Shown one piece after another: positions 27,416-36,196 of a stretch of 64,000 bases of DNA. How positions within the stretch are numbered: position 1 is the first letter of the stretch; each line of letters starts with the position of its first letter. The notes under the pieces were generated by a model. The model had not been told where the DNA came from and did no database searches. It saw only the letters and a list, made by a program, of their open reading frames with translations. The translations under genes were made by a program, and so were the position numbers. This DNA comes from Pseudomonas sp. RIT623 (GTDB taxonomy: Bacteria; Pseudomonadota; Gammaproteobacteria; Pseudomonadales; Pseudomonadaceae): positions 1-64,000 of the forward strand of contig NZ_SOZA01000024.1 of NCBI RefSeq assembly GCF_004519305.1, given 5' to 3'.

Positions 27416-28864
27416 ATGCCAAGCGATCACACCGTCGGCGCGCCGGCGAGCTCCACCGTCGACTTCGAAAAAGTCGGCTCGGACTATTTCCAGCAACGTG
27501 AACTGAAAAAAGGCGCCGCCGGCTGGGTCCTGCTGGTGGGCCTGGGCGTTGCCTACGTGATTTCCGGCGACTATGCCGGCTGGAACTTCGGCCTGGCCCA
27601 GGGCGGCTGGGGCGGCATGTTCCTCGCCACCCTGCTGATGGCCACCATGTACCTGTGCATGTGCTTCTCGCTGGCCGAACTATCCTCGATGATCCCCACC
27701 GCCGGTGGCGGCTACGGCTTCGCCCGCAGCGCCTTCGGCCCCTGGGGCGGCTTTCTCACCGGCACCGCCATCCTCATCGAATACGCCATCGCCCCAGCGG
27801 CCATCGCCACCTTCATCGGCGCCTATTGCCAGTCGCTGTTCGGCATCGGCGGCTGGATGATCTACCTGGCGTTCTACGTGGTGTTCATCGGTATCCACAT
27901 CTTTGGCGTGGGCGAGGCACTCAAGTTGATGTTCATCATCACCGCCATCGCCGCCCTGGCCCTGGCGGTGTTCCTGGTGGGCATGGTGCCCCACTTCGAT
28001 GCAGCCAACCTGTTCGACATCGCCCAGACCGACGCCGCCGGCGCCAGCAGTTTCCTGCCGTTCGGCTATGTCGGCGTGTGGGCGGCGATCCCCTACGCGA
28101 TCTGGTTCTTCCTTGCCGTCGAAGGCGTGCCGCTGGCCGCCGAAGAAACCAAGAACCCCAAGCGCGACCTGCCCCGCGGCCTGATCGGCGCGATGCTGGT
28201 ACTGCTCGCCTTCGCCTTGTTGATCCTGGTGGTCGGCCCCGGCGGCGCCGGTTCCGAAGCCCTCAAGGCCTCGGGCAACCCGCTGGTCGAGGCACTGGCC
28301 AAGGCCTACGGCGGCTCCACCTGGATGGGCGGTTTCGTCAACCTGGTCGGCCTGGCCGGGCTGATCGCCAGCTTCTTCTCGATCATCTACGCCTATTCGC
28401 GGCAGATCTTCGCCTTGTCCCGCGCCGGCTACCTGCCACGCAAACTGTCCGAGACCAACAAGAGCAAGGCCCCGGTACTGGCCCTGGTGATCCCCGGGAT
28501 CATCGGCTTCGCCCTGTCGCTGACCGGCCAGGGCGACCTGCTGATCCTGGTGGCGGTGTTCGGCGCCACGCTGTCCTACGTGCTGATGATGGCCGCGCAC
28601 ATCACCCTGCGCATTCGCCGGCCGAAGATGGAGCGCCCATACCGCACACCTGGCGGCATCTTCACCTCGGGCCTGGCCCTGGTGCTGGCCTGCATCGCCG
28701 TGGTCGCCGGGTTCCTGGTCGACCCACGGGTGGTGATTGGCGCCGCGGTGATCTATGCGGTATTAATTGCCTACTTTGCTTTCTATAGCCGCCACCACCT
28801 GGTGGCCGGGACGCCGGAAGAGGAATTCGCCGCGATCCAGAAGGCCGAAGAGGCCCTGCACTGA
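27416..28864 (+). CDS. eat: Ethanolamine permease (APC family)
   Basis: Eat is a proton-coupled amino-acid/polyamine/organocation transporter that brings ethanolamine into the cell. The 482-residue protein has about twelve hydrophobic segments; the stretch GSDYFQQRELKKGAAGWVLL and the VEGVPLAAEETKNPKRDLP region are typical of the Eat group. AGGTGA five bases upstream supports the ATG; a GTG three codons earlier is inside that ribosome-binding site. It is followed by eutB with 49 bases between. Confidence 0.94.
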   Translation: MPSDHTVGAPASSTVDFEKVGSDYFQQRELKKGAAGWVLLVGLGVAYVISGDYAGWNFGLAQGGWGGMFLATLLMATMYLCMCFSLAELSSMIPTAGGGYGFARSAFGPWGGFLTGTAILIEYAIAPAAIATFIGAYCQSLFGIGGWMIYLAFYVVFIGIHIFGVGEALKLMFIITAIAALALAVFLVGMVPHFDAANLFDIAQTDAAGASSFLPFGYVGVWAAIPYAIWFFLAVEGVPLAAEETKNPKRDLPRGLIGAMLVLLAFALLILVVGPGGAGSEALKASGNPLVEALAKAYGGSTWMGGFVNLVGLAGLIASFFSIIYAYSRQIFALSRAGYLPRKLSETNKSKAPVLALVIPGIIGFALSLTGQGDLLILVAVFGATLSYVLMMAAHITLRIRRPKMERPYRTPGGIFTSGLALVLACIAVVAGFLVDPRVVIGAAVIYAVLIAYFAFYSRHHLVAGTPEEEFAAIQKAEEALH

Positions 28865-28913
28865 TCGCCGACCTACGCCGCAGGCCAGCCCTGCGGCGCT
28901 TTGGAGATTCTGT

Positions 28914-30308
28914 ATGGCAAGTTTCACCCACACCGTAGGCCACCAGGTCTACCGCTTCGACAGCCTCAAAGAGGTAATGGCCAAGGCCAGCCCGGCGCGC
29001 TCCGGCGACTACCTGGCCGGCGTCGCCGCCAGCAACGACGGCGAACGGGTGGCGGCGCAGATGGCCCTGGCCAACATCCCGCTCAAGCACTTCCTCGACG
29101 AGGCGCTGATCCCCTATGAAAGCGACGAAGTCACCCGGCTGATCATCGACAGCCACGACAAAGAGGCCTTCGCCGCGGTCAGCCACCTGACCGTTGGCGG
29201 CCTGCGCGACTGGCTGCTCGGCGAGCACGCCGACGAACACAGCCTGCGCGCCCTGGCCCCGGGCCTGACCCCGGAAATGGCCGCCGCGGTGTCGAAGATC
29301 ATGCGCGTCCAGGACCTGGTGCTGGTGGCGCAGAAGATCCGCGTGGTCACCGCGTTCCGCGGCACCATGGGCCTGCGCGGGCGCTTGTCGACGCGCCTGC
29401 AACCCAACCACCCCACCGACGAGCCGGCCGGCATCGCCGCCAGCATCCTCGACGGCCTGCTGTACGGCAACGGCGACGCCATGATCGGCATCAACCCAGC
29501 CACCGACAGCATCGCCTCGATCTGCGCGCTGCTGGAGATGCTCGACGCGATCATCCAGCGCTACGACATCCCCACCCAGTCCTGCGTGCTGACCCACGTC
29601 ACCACCTCGATCGAGGCGATCAACCGGGGCGTGCCGCTGGACCTGGTGTTCCAGTCCATCGCCGGCACCGAAGCGGCCAACGCCGGCTTCGGCATCAACC
29701 TCAACGTGCTGCAGGAGGGATACGAGGCAGGCCTATCACTCAAGCGCGGCACGGTCGGGCAGAACCTGATGTACTTCGAGACCGGCCAGGGCAGCGCCCT
29801 TTCGGCCAACGCCCACCACGGCGTCGACCAACAAACCTGCGAAACCCGCGCCTACGCCGTGGCCCGGCACTTCAAGCCGTTCCTGGTCAACACCGTGGTC
29901 GGTTTCATCGGCCCGGAGTACCTGTACAACGGCAAGCAGATCATCCGCGCGGGCCTTGAGGACCACTTCTGCGGCAAGCTGCTGGGCGTGCCGATGGGCT
30001 GCGACATCTGCTACACCAACCACGCCGAAGCCGACCAGGACGACATGGACACCCTGCTGACCCTACTGGGGGTGGCCGGGATCAACTTCATCATGGGCAT
30101 CCCCGGCTCCGACGACATCATGCTCAACTACCAGACCACCTCGTTCCACGACGCGCTTTACGCGCGCCAGACCCTTGGCCTGAAGCCCGGGCCGGAATTC
30201 GAGGCCTGGCTTGCGCGCACCGGCATCTTCACCCAGGCCGATGGCCGCATCCGCTTCGGCGACAACCTGCCGCCGGCCTTCCGCCAGGCTTTGCGGCAAC
30301 TGGCCTAG
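28914..30308 (+). CDS. eutB: Ethanolamine ammonia-lyase large subunit
   Basis: EutB is the TIM-barrel catalytic subunit of the adenosylcobalamin-dependent lyase that splits ethanolamine into acetaldehyde and ammonia. The 464-residue length is exact for the family. Recognisable stretches include AANAGFGINLNVLQEGYEAG, MYFETGQGSALSANAHHG and YTNHAEADQDDMDTLLTLL. A GGAG ribosome-binding site lies before the ATG. Microcompartment, EutT and EutA genes are absent here, as expected for the short pseudomonad version. Confidence 0.97.
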   Translation: MASFTHTVGHQVYRFDSLKEVMAKASPARSGDYLAGVAASNDGERVAAQMALANIPLKHFLDEALIPYESDEVTRLIIDSHDKEAFAAVSHLTVGGLRDWLLGEHADEHSLRALAPGLTPEMAAAVSKIMRVQDLVLVAQKIRVVTAFRGTMGLRGRLSTRLQPNHPTDEPAGIAASILDGLLYGNGDAMIGINPATDSIASICALLEMLDAIIQRYDIPTQSCVLTHVTTSIEAINRGVPLDLVFQSIAGTEAANAGFGINLNVLQEGYEAGLSLKRGTVGQNLMYFETGQGSALSANAHHGVDQQTCETRAYAVARHFKPFLVNTVVGFIGPEYLYNGKQIIRAGLEDHFCGKLLGVPMGCDICYTNHAEADQDDMDTLLTLLGVAGINFIMGIPGSDDIMLNYQTTSFHDALYARQTLGLKPGPEFEAWLARTGIFTQADGRIRFGDNLPPAFRQALRQLA

Positions 30309-30316
30309 AGGTGACC

Positions 30317-31135
30317 ATGGCACAGCACACCCCGACCCCGGACAACCCCTGGCTGGCCTTGCGCAACCTGACCCCCGCGCGCATAGCCCTGGGCCGCACC
30401 GGCATCAGCCTGCCCACCGGCGCCCAACTGGACTTCCAGTACGCCCACGCCCAGGCCCGCGATGCCGTGCACCTGCCCTTCGACCATGCCGGCCTGCGCC
30501 AGCAGCTCAGCGACCGCGGGCGCGACAGCCTGCTGCTGCACAGCGCCGCCAGCGACCGCCACCAGTACCTGCAACGCCCGGACCTGGGCCGGCGCCTGCA
30601 CGAGGAGTCGGCCCAGTGCCTGCGCGAACACGCCCAGGCCAACCCCGGCGGGGTCGACCTGGCGATCGTCGTCGCCGATGGCCTTTCGGCGCTGGCCGTG
30701 CACCGTCACACCCTGCCGTTTCTGACCCGCTTCGAGGAGCAGGCCGCCGCCGACGGCTGGACCAGCGCCCCGGTGGTGCTGGTGGAGCAAGGCCGGGTGG
30801 CGGTGGCCGACGAGGTAGGCGAACTGCTCGGCGCGCGCATGACCGTGATGCTGATCGGCGAACGCCCCGGGCTCAGCTCACCGGACAGCCTCGGCCTGTA
30901 CTTCACCTACGCGCCCAAGGTCGGCCTGACCGACGCCTACCGCAACTGCATCTCCAACGTGCGCCTCGAGGGCCTGAGCTACGGCATGGCCGCGCATCGC
31001 TTGCTGTACCTGATGCGCGAAGCCTGTCGGCGCCAGCTGTCCGGGGTGAATTTGAAGGACGAAGCCGAGGTCCATAGCATCGACAGCGAAGGCTCTCTTG
31101 GCAGAACCGGAAACTTCCTACTCGGCGAGGAGTAA
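30317..31135 (+). CDS. eutC: Ethanolamine ammonia-lyase small subunit
   Basis: EutC completes the lyase and helps bind adenosylcobalamin. The 272-residue protein has the conserved TPARIALGRTG near the start, VVADGLSALAVHRH, and the C-terminal ISNVRLEGLSYG. The ATG is preceded by AGAGG at five bases. A GTG six bases earlier overlaps that site and is less likely. It closes the operon. Confidence 0.96.
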   Translation: MAQHTPTPDNPWLALRNLTPARIALGRTGISLPTGAQLDFQYAHAQARDAVHLPFDHAGLRQQLSDRGRDSLLLHSAASDRHQYLQRPDLGRRLHEESAQCLREHAQANPGGVDLAIVVADGLSALAVHRHTLPFLTRFEEQAAADGWTSAPVVLVEQGRVAVADEVGELLGARMTVMLIGERPGLSSPDSLGLYFTYAPKVGLTDAYRNCISNVRLEGLSYGMAAHRLLYLMREACRRQLSGVNLKDEAEVHSIDSEGSLGRTGNFLLGEE

Positions 31136-31151
31136 AAAACATGTCACGGAA

Positions 31152-31213
31152 GGCGGATTGCGCTTCTAGCCTGCTTTAGGCAGCATGCCAGAGGACGCTG
31201 CTGGCAATCCGCC
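31152..31213. promoter_or_regulatory. Inverted repeat downstream of eutC
   Basis: GGCGGATTGC at 31152-31161 is exactly complementary to GCAATCCGCC at 31204-31213, with 42 bases between that themselves contain a small CTGC/GCAG hairpin. There is no T-run, so a classic terminator is unlikely. It could be an RNA processing or protective 3' structure for the eut transcript, or part of a small RNA. Confidence 0.5.
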
Positions 31214-31242
31214 GTATCCCCAATGGACTCAGAGGCCCGCCC

Positions 31243-31701
31243 ATGCGCATCATCCAGGCAACCTTGGACCACCTTGACCTGCTCACCCCACTGTTCGTGA
31301 AATACCGCGAGTTCTATGGGCAACTGCCTTACCCGGACAGTTCGCGAGCCTTCCTCGAGAAACGCCTCAAGCGCAAGGAATCGATCATCTACCTGGCCCT
31401 GCCGGATGATGGCGATGACCGCCTGATGGGCTTCTGCCAGCTCTACCCGAGCTTCTCGTCGCTGTCGCTCAAGCGTGTGTGGATCCTCAACGACATCTAT
31501 GTGGCCGAAGACTCCCGGCGCATGCTGGTGGCCGACCACCTGATGCGCGAAGCCAAGAAGATGGCCAAGGAATCCAACGCCGTGCGCATGCGCGTATCCA
31601 CCAGCAGCGACAACGAGGTGGCGCGCAAGACCTATGAGTCCATGGGCTTTCGCAAGGACACCGAGTTCGAGAACTACATCCTGCCGATCAGCCAGGAGTG
31701 A
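31243..31701 (+). CDS. GNAT-family N-acetyltransferase
   Basis: A 152-residue single-domain acetyltransferase. The GNAT fold is recognised by VWILNDIYVAEDSRRMLVAD, whose end corresponds to the pyrophosphate-binding loop, and by TYESMGFRKDTEFENYIL. The acceptor is unknown. It lies 107 bases after eutC, separated by the inverted repeat, so membership of the eut transcript is doubtful. Confidence 0.85.
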   Translation: MRIIQATLDHLDLLTPLFVKYREFYGQLPYPDSSRAFLEKRLKRKESIIYLALPDDGDDRLMGFCQLYPSFSSLSLKRVWILNDIYVAEDSRRMLVADHLMREAKKMAKESNAVRMRVSTSSDNEVARKTYESMGFRKDTEFENYILPISQE

Positions 31702-31715
31702 TGCCAGGCAGCTCT

Positions 31716-31830
31716 CTGTAGGAGCGGCCTTGTGTCGCGAAGGGCCGCACAGCGGCCCCGACATCTTTGCATGATGTCGAAATGCTGGAGGCAACCGAGC
31801 GCCCCATCGCGACACAAGGCCGCTCCCACA
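31716..31830. repeat. REP pair E
   Basis: Inverted copies of TGTAGGAGCGGCCTTGTGTC, ends outward, occupy the first third of the 331-bp gap between the GNAT and DedA genes. The far arm has a C-for-T change (CTCCCACA). The rest of the gap contains the dedA -10 box and no gene. Confidence 0.85.
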
Positions 31831-31912
31831 CCGAGACGTCCCCTCTGAAAGCCCAATTACCCTGTCGTAACCCGCCGCTACAAACTGTCCAGGCATCTTC
31901 GTCACTTCGCCG

Positions 31913-31918
31913 TATAAT
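31913..31918 (+). promoter_or_regulatory. -10 box upstream of the dedA gene
   Basis: A perfect TATAAT stands 115 bases before the dedA ATG. The -35 region is weak. The long leader between this box and the gene has no structure I can name. Confidence 0.45.
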
Positions 31919-32032
31919 CCTTGCTCCTGTCATGTGCGAATAATTACCCCTTGCCGGTAAATCTTCCTTAGCCCATGGCGCTGTCCGTCATTGCGCGCCC
32001 GTAGACGCGGGTCAAGAACACAGGTGCTGTAC

Positions 32033-32680
32033 ATGGATTTCAACCCGCTGGACCTTATCCTGCATCTCGATGCCTACCTCGACCTGCTGGTCAACAACTA
32101 CGGTCCGTGGATCTACGCCATCCTCTTCGCCGTGATCTTCTGCGAAACCGGCCTGGTGGTCATGCCGTTCCTGCCGGGTGACTCGCTGCTGTTCATCGCT
32201 GGCGCCGTGGCCGCCGGTGGTGGGATGGACCCGGGGCTGCTGGCCGGCCTGCTGATGGTCGCCGCCATTCTCGGCGACAGCACCAATTACGTGATCGGAC
32301 GCACTGCGGGCGAACGCCTGTTCCGCAACCCCAACTCGAAGATTTTCCGCAAGGATTACCTGCAGCGCACTCACGAGTTCTACGAACGCCACGGCGGCAA
32401 GACCGTCACACTGGCGCGCTTCCTGCCGATCCTGCGCACCTTCGCGCCGTTCGTCGCCGGCATCGCGCACATGCACTACCCACGCTTTCTCGCCTTCAGC
32501 GTGGCCGGCTCGCTGCTGTGGGTCGGTGGCCTGGTGACCCTGGGCTACTTCTTCGGCAATGTGCCGTTCATCAAGCAACACCTGTCGCTGATGGTGGTGG
32601 GCATCATCCTGCTGTCGCTGGTGCCGATGATTCTCGGCCTGTTGCGCGGCCGTTTCGGCCGCGCGGCCAAAGCCCACTGA
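32033..32680 (+). CDS. DedA-family membrane protein
   Basis: A 215-residue polytopic protein of the DedA/SNARE-associated family, several members of which flip undecaprenyl phosphate or affect membrane energisation. Family signatures: FCETGLVVMPFLPGDSLLF, with the conserved acidic residue, and LARFLPILRTFAPFVAG, with the paired arginines. The ATG of MDFNPLDL is used; the upstream frame encodes only a basic low-complexity stretch. The mtfA-like gene starts 7 bases after the stop. Confidence 0.92.
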   Translation: MDFNPLDLILHLDAYLDLLVNNYGPWIYAILFAVIFCETGLVVMPFLPGDSLLFIAGAVAAGGGMDPGLLAGLLMVAAILGDSTNYVIGRTAGERLFRNPNSKIFRKDYLQRTHEFYERHGGKTVTLARFLPILRTFAPFVAGIAHMHYPRFLAFSVAGSLLWVGGLVTLGYFFGNVPFIKQHLSLMVVGIILLSLVPMILGLLRGRFGRAAKAH

Positions 32681-32687
32681 CCTCGGC

Positions 32688-33503
32688 ATGTGGTCGTTCA
32701 GCGCCTGGCGCCGCCGGCGCACCCTGGCCCGCTACCCGGTTGACGCGGCCCTGTGGCAGGTGATCCGCGATCGCCTGCCCCTGCTCGACGGCATCAGCGC
32801 CGAGGAAGACCGCTGGCTGCGTGAAGCCAGCGTGCTGTTCCTGCACGACAAGCACCTGACCACCCTGCCCGGGGTCGAGCTGGACGACGAACAGCGCCTG
32901 TTCCTCGCCGCCCAGGCCCAGTTGCCGCTGCTGCACCTGGGCGCGCTCAACTGGTACCAGGGCTTTCATGAGCTGATCCTCTACCCCGACGATTTCCTCA
33001 GCCCCCAGCGCCACCGCGACGCCAGCGGCGTGGAACACGTGTGGGATGCCGAGCACAGCGGTGAAGCCTGGCAACAAGGCCCGGTGATCCTGGCCTGGCC
33101 TGGGGTGCTGGCCAGCGGTGGTTGGGAAGCCTACAACCTGGTGATCCACGAACTGGCACACAAGCTCGACATGCTCAACGGCGACGCCAACGGCCTGCCG
33201 CCGCTGCACAGCGGCATGCGTGTCGAGGATTGGGCCAGCGCCATGCAGCAGGCCTACGACGACCTGAACCGCCAACTCGATGCCGACCCCGACGCCGAAA
33301 CGGCCATCGACCCCTACGCCGCGGAAAATCCGGCGGAGTTCTTCGCGGTTACCAGCGAATACTTCTTCAGCGGCCCCGACCTGCTAAAGCAGGCCTACCC
33401 CAAGGTGTACCAGCAACTGGCATTGTTCTACCGCCAGGACCCGCTGGCCCGTCTGAGCCGCCTGCAGGCCGAGCATCCGGATTACCGTCAAAGCCACGCC
33501 TGA
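32688..33503 (+). CDS. MtfA-like zinc metallopeptidase (M90 family)
   Basis: A 271-residue cytosolic zinc aminopeptidase relative. The motif HELAHKLD supplies His154, Glu155 and His158, and a downstream glutamate in ENPAEFFAVTSEYFF is the expected third zinc ligand. E. coli MtfA titrates the glucose-PTS repressor Mlc; pseudomonads lack that glucose PTS, so the partner here must differ. It is closely linked to dedA. Confidence 0.9.
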   Translation: MWSFSAWRRRRTLARYPVDAALWQVIRDRLPLLDGISAEEDRWLREASVLFLHDKHLTTLPGVELDDEQRLFLAAQAQLPLLHLGALNWYQGFHELILYPDDFLSPQRHRDASGVEHVWDAEHSGEAWQQGPVILAWPGVLASGGWEAYNLVIHELAHKLDMLNGDANGLPPLHSGMRVEDWASAMQQAYDDLNRQLDADPDAETAIDPYAAENPAEFFAVTSEYFFSGPDLLKQAYPKVYQQLALFYRQDPLARLSRLQAEHPDYRQSHA

Positions 33504-33527
33504 AGCGCCCGCACATCAGGCCGAGCG

Positions 33528-33557
33528 TGGCATGCCGCGTGGGAATGTGCCTATAAT
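33528..33557 (+). promoter_or_regulatory. Candidate ppa promoter
   Basis: TATAAT at 33552-33557 lies 40 bases before the ppa ATG, with TGGCAT 18 bases upstream as a possible -35 element. The -10 match is perfect, the -35 weak. Confidence 0.5.
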
Positions 33558-33596
33558 CGCCGCCACTTTTTTGATCAAACACGGGGGCATTGCCCA

Positions 33597-34124
33597 ATGA
33601 GCTACAGCAAGATTCCGGCTGGCAAAGACCTGCCGAACGACATCTACGTCGCTATCGAGATCCCGGCCAACCACGCGCCGATCAAATACGAGATCGACAA
33701 GGACAGCGACACCCTGTTCGTCGACCGCTTCATGGCCACCCCGATGTTCTACCCGGCCAACTACGGCTTCATCCCCAACACCCTGGCCGACGATGGTGAT
33801 CCGCTGGACGTGCTGGTCGTGACCCCGTACCCGGTCGCTCCAGGCTCGGTCATCCGCGCCCGTCCGGTTGGCGTGCTGAACATGACCGACGACGGCGGCG
33901 GCGACGCCAAGGTCATCGCCGTTCCTCACGACAAGCTGTCGCAGCTGTATGTCGACGTGAAGGAATACACCGACCTGCCTGCCCTGCTGATCCAGCAGAT
34001 CGAGCACTTCTTCGCGAACTACAAGGATCTCGAGAAGGGCAAGTGGGTCAAGATCGAAGGCTGGGAAGGCGCCGACGCCGCCCGCGCCGCGATCACCAAG
34101 TCGGTCGCGGCCTACAAGGGCTGA
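33597..34124 (+). CDS. ppa: Inorganic pyrophosphatase (family I)
   Basis: The enzyme hydrolyses pyrophosphate to drive biosynthesis. The 175-residue length is typical of the bacterial soluble form. The active-site signature [10 protein letters not shown] is present, as are [16 protein letters not shown] and [14 protein letters not shown] segments. It is monocistronic, with its own promoter and a strong terminator. Confidence 0.97.
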
Positions 34125-34135
34125 TACCAGACACC

Positions 34136-34163
34136 AAAAAACCCCGCTTCGGCGGGGTTTTTT
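34136..34163 (+). terminator. Rho-independent terminator after ppa
   Basis: A CCCCGC-TTCG-GCGGGG hairpin is flanked by six A residues before and six T residues after, 12 bases past the ppa stop. The symmetry makes it bidirectional in principle. Confidence 0.95.
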
Positions 34164-34277
34164 ATGGAAACAGGAAAAGAAGCGAGCGCGCGCCTCAGCA
34201 CCAGGCACCTACAGCAAGAACTTTTCCCACGCACTCCTTAGCCCACCACCCACAAAAAACACTGTTGCCTACAAGAC

Positions 34278-34298
34278 GTATCTACATCCTGTTGATAC
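34278..34298. promoter_or_regulatory. Near-perfect palindrome upstream of the XRE/S24 regulator
   Basis: GTATCTACA and TGTTGATAC face each other around TCC; eight of nine base pairs match. The site ends 32 bases before the regulator ATG, in the usual place for an autoregulatory operator of a CI/LexA-like protein. Binding is inferred from position only. Confidence 0.55.
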
Positions 34299-34330
34299 CC
34301 ACACAAATCACGGGCCGATAGACTCGCCCA

Positions 34331-35029
34331 ATGAACACTTCCGGTGACCGCCTCAAAGCCCTCCTGCTGGAGTGCAACCTGACCCCTTCGGATTTCGCTG
34401 CCCAACGCAACGTTACGCCCCAGCATGTCAACAACTGGTTCAAGCGCGGGGTTCCCCTGTCACGCCTGGACGAGCTCGCCGATCTGTTCTGCGTGAACAG
34501 GCGTTGGCTGCGCAGCGGCGAGGGCTCGAAGCACCCTGCCCCCCTAGCCGCCGTTCTCCCCCCCGTGCCTTCCGGCGACTCGCTATCGCCCTTGCTGGCG
34601 CAAGACACGGAGCACGTCAGCCTGCCGTTCCACCGCATCCAGAACAACACGCTACAAGCGCTGCCCGGGCATTGCCAGGCCATCCCGCGCCGGGCCATGG
34701 ACGCCTTGCAGGTTCCCCTCCAGGCCGCAATCTGCATGAGCATGCCGGCCAACAACATGGCGCCGTTGCTCCCTCGGGGTAGCCTGTTGGCCATCGACCG
34801 TAGCGTCACCCACGTGGTCGACGGCGAGTGCTATGCCTTGCTGCACAATGGCAGGTTACGGGTGCATTACCTCAGCCTGGGCCACAATGGCACCCTGTGC
34901 CTGCATAGTCATGACCGACTCAATCATCCCAATGAACGCTACACCACTTACCAGCGCCGAGTTCAGGGCCTGGACATCCTCGGCTGGGTGTTCTGGTGGT
35001 CATGCCTGCGTATGGCGCGTCCAGGCTGA
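34331..35029 (+). CDS. XRE-family regulator with S24 (LexA/CI-like) C-terminal domain
   Basis: The 232-residue protein has an N-terminal helix-turn-helix (about 5-55: LTPSDFAAQRNVTPQHVNNWFKRG) and a C-terminal domain similar to the S24 peptidase/dimerisation domain (MSMPANNMAPLLPRGSLLAID and VVDGECYALLHNGRLRVHYL). The usual catalytic serine region reads NNMAPLLPRG, so self-cleavage is doubtful. It ends in WVFWW. It is the only regulator gene next to the LuxC/LuxE-like cluster and is divided from it by a terminator. Control of that cluster is an open inference. Confidence 0.82.
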   Translation: MNTSGDRLKALLLECNLTPSDFAAQRNVTPQHVNNWFKRGVPLSRLDELADLFCVNRRWLRSGEGSKHPAPLAAVLPPVPSGDSLSPLLAQDTEHVSLPFHRIQNNTLQALPGHCQAIPRRAMDALQVPLQAAICMSMPANNMAPLLPRGSLLAIDRSVTHVVDGECYALLHNGRLRVHYLSLGHNGTLCLHSHDRLNHPNERYTTYQRRVQGLDILGWVFWWSCLRMARPG

Positions 35030-35231
35030 AGCAACTCGCACCATTTTTTGCTGGGCATCGCCAACTGGCCCTAGTATGCTACCCCGCACATACCGCCCAA
35101 GCGGATGCAAGCCGCATCCCAGAGGGCCTGGCAACGTCCGACACAGCCGTTAGCCATCTTTTCCAGGCCATGTTGCCAACCGTTTAAGGCGATTGCGGTT
35201 TATCAAAAATAAACCAAGACCGTCCCCAAGA

Positions 35232-35254
35232 AGCCGGCCACAAGCCGGCTTTTT
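35232..35254 (+). terminator. Terminator between the XRE gene and the GNAT/LuxC cluster
   Basis: AGCCGGC and GCCGGCT pair around CACAA and are followed by five T residues on the plus strand. It lies about 200 bases after the XRE stop and close to the end of the oppositely directed GNAT gene; on the minus strand the T-run is broken. The rest of the 252-bp gap has a GTATG-N10-CATAC pair at 35074-35093 and no gene. Confidence 0.75.
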
Positions 35255-35281
35255 AATTCCCGCCACTACGTTGCATTGCGC

Positions 35282-36196
35282 TCAATAATGCTGCGCCAGC
35301 GCCATGTCTTTACGTGTACCACTATGCAAGTCCCGTGCAGTCGGGCAGTGCAGGTGCAACAGGTGGTCGGAGAATCCGCGTTGCAACAACCAATACCACT
35401 GCCTGTTCCCGCCCAACGCAAGCCCGGTGTCAACGAAACCGGCCCGGTGTAGCACGGGAACAACGCTGGCCAGGTTGGCATCGATCAATAGCCGCAGGTG
35501 CATCACACGACGGGTCGACAGGCGTATGATCTCGAGGGCATCGGCCCCCGTAGGATGGTCGAGGATGAGGTCCAGGCGATTATCCTGGATGGAGATCCTC
35601 GCGGGCTCCTCAGAATGACGGCTTCGGCATGGAGCAACCGTACCGAAGCGCTCGAGCAACGCACAGAGCCACTCAGGCTGGTCACCATCGGCATACAAGA
35701 GCGGTATGGGCTGGGGCTGCAACGGCAGCACCCCGAGAATGGCGCTTTCCCGGGAGCGCGGGCACAACCCCGACGCAACGTAGTCGAGTAGCAGCCCGGT
35801 CACCTGAAAGCCCAGCGACATGCCCAACCGTTGTGTCCATAAATGGCTGGCTACCATCTTGATCGTCAGTACCGACATGCCCTGGCGCCGGGCGTGGTCA
35901 CACAGGTAGCGACTCATTCGGCCCGCGATGCCCCGCCCCCTGAACTGTGGATCGACCACGATCATCGCCAACTCGGCGCAACTGGCATCCTCGGGTGAAC
36001 GCCACAACAGGGCATGTCCGACAAGACGCTCCTCGTGCAGCGCTACCACGGACTGCCATTGCTGGGTACGGTTGTAGTGGCGAATGACCGACGGCAAGTA
36101 GATCTGCGGGTAGAAGTATCGTTCCTCGTAAACCCGGGTGAACAACCCACTGATCGGCTTCGCATCCCGGGCCTCGAACCCCCGCACGACGATCAT
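35282..36196 (-). CDS. GNAT-domain acetyltransferase, two-part, last gene of the LuxC/LuxE-like cluster
   Basis: A 304-residue protein. The first half is a GNAT domain: ELAMIVVDPQFRGRGIAGRMSRYLCDHAR carries the acetyl-CoA pyrophosphate loop RGRGIAG. The second half, from about residue 165, is unfamiliar and contains LLDYVASGLCPRSRE and a region with GADALEIIRLSTR that may be a degenerate second GNAT fold. Its ATG overlaps the stop of the PaaK-like gene by four bases, so the two are coupled. Substrate unknown; N- or O-acylation of the pathway product is a possible job. Confidence 0.82.
   Translation of the reverse strand: MIVVRGFEARDAKPISGLFTRVYEERYFYPQIYLPSVIRHYNRTQQWQSVVALHEERLVGHALLWRSPEDASCAELAMIVVDPQFRGRGIAGRMSRYLCDHARRQGMSVLTIKMVASHLWTQRLGMSLGFQVTGLLLDYVASGLCPRSRESAILGVLPLQPQPIPLLYADGDQPEWLCALLERFGTVAPCRSRHSEEPARISIQDNRLDLILDHPTGADALEIIRLSTRRVMHLRLLIDANLASVVPVLHRAGFVDTGLALGGNRQWYWLLQRGFSDHLLHLHCPTARDLHSGTRKDMALAQHY

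Noticed and set aside
30211..31077. A 288-codon plus-strand frame overlapping the end of eutB and eutC
   Set aside because: Arginine/proline-rich out-of-frame shadow; eutB and eutC explain the region completely.
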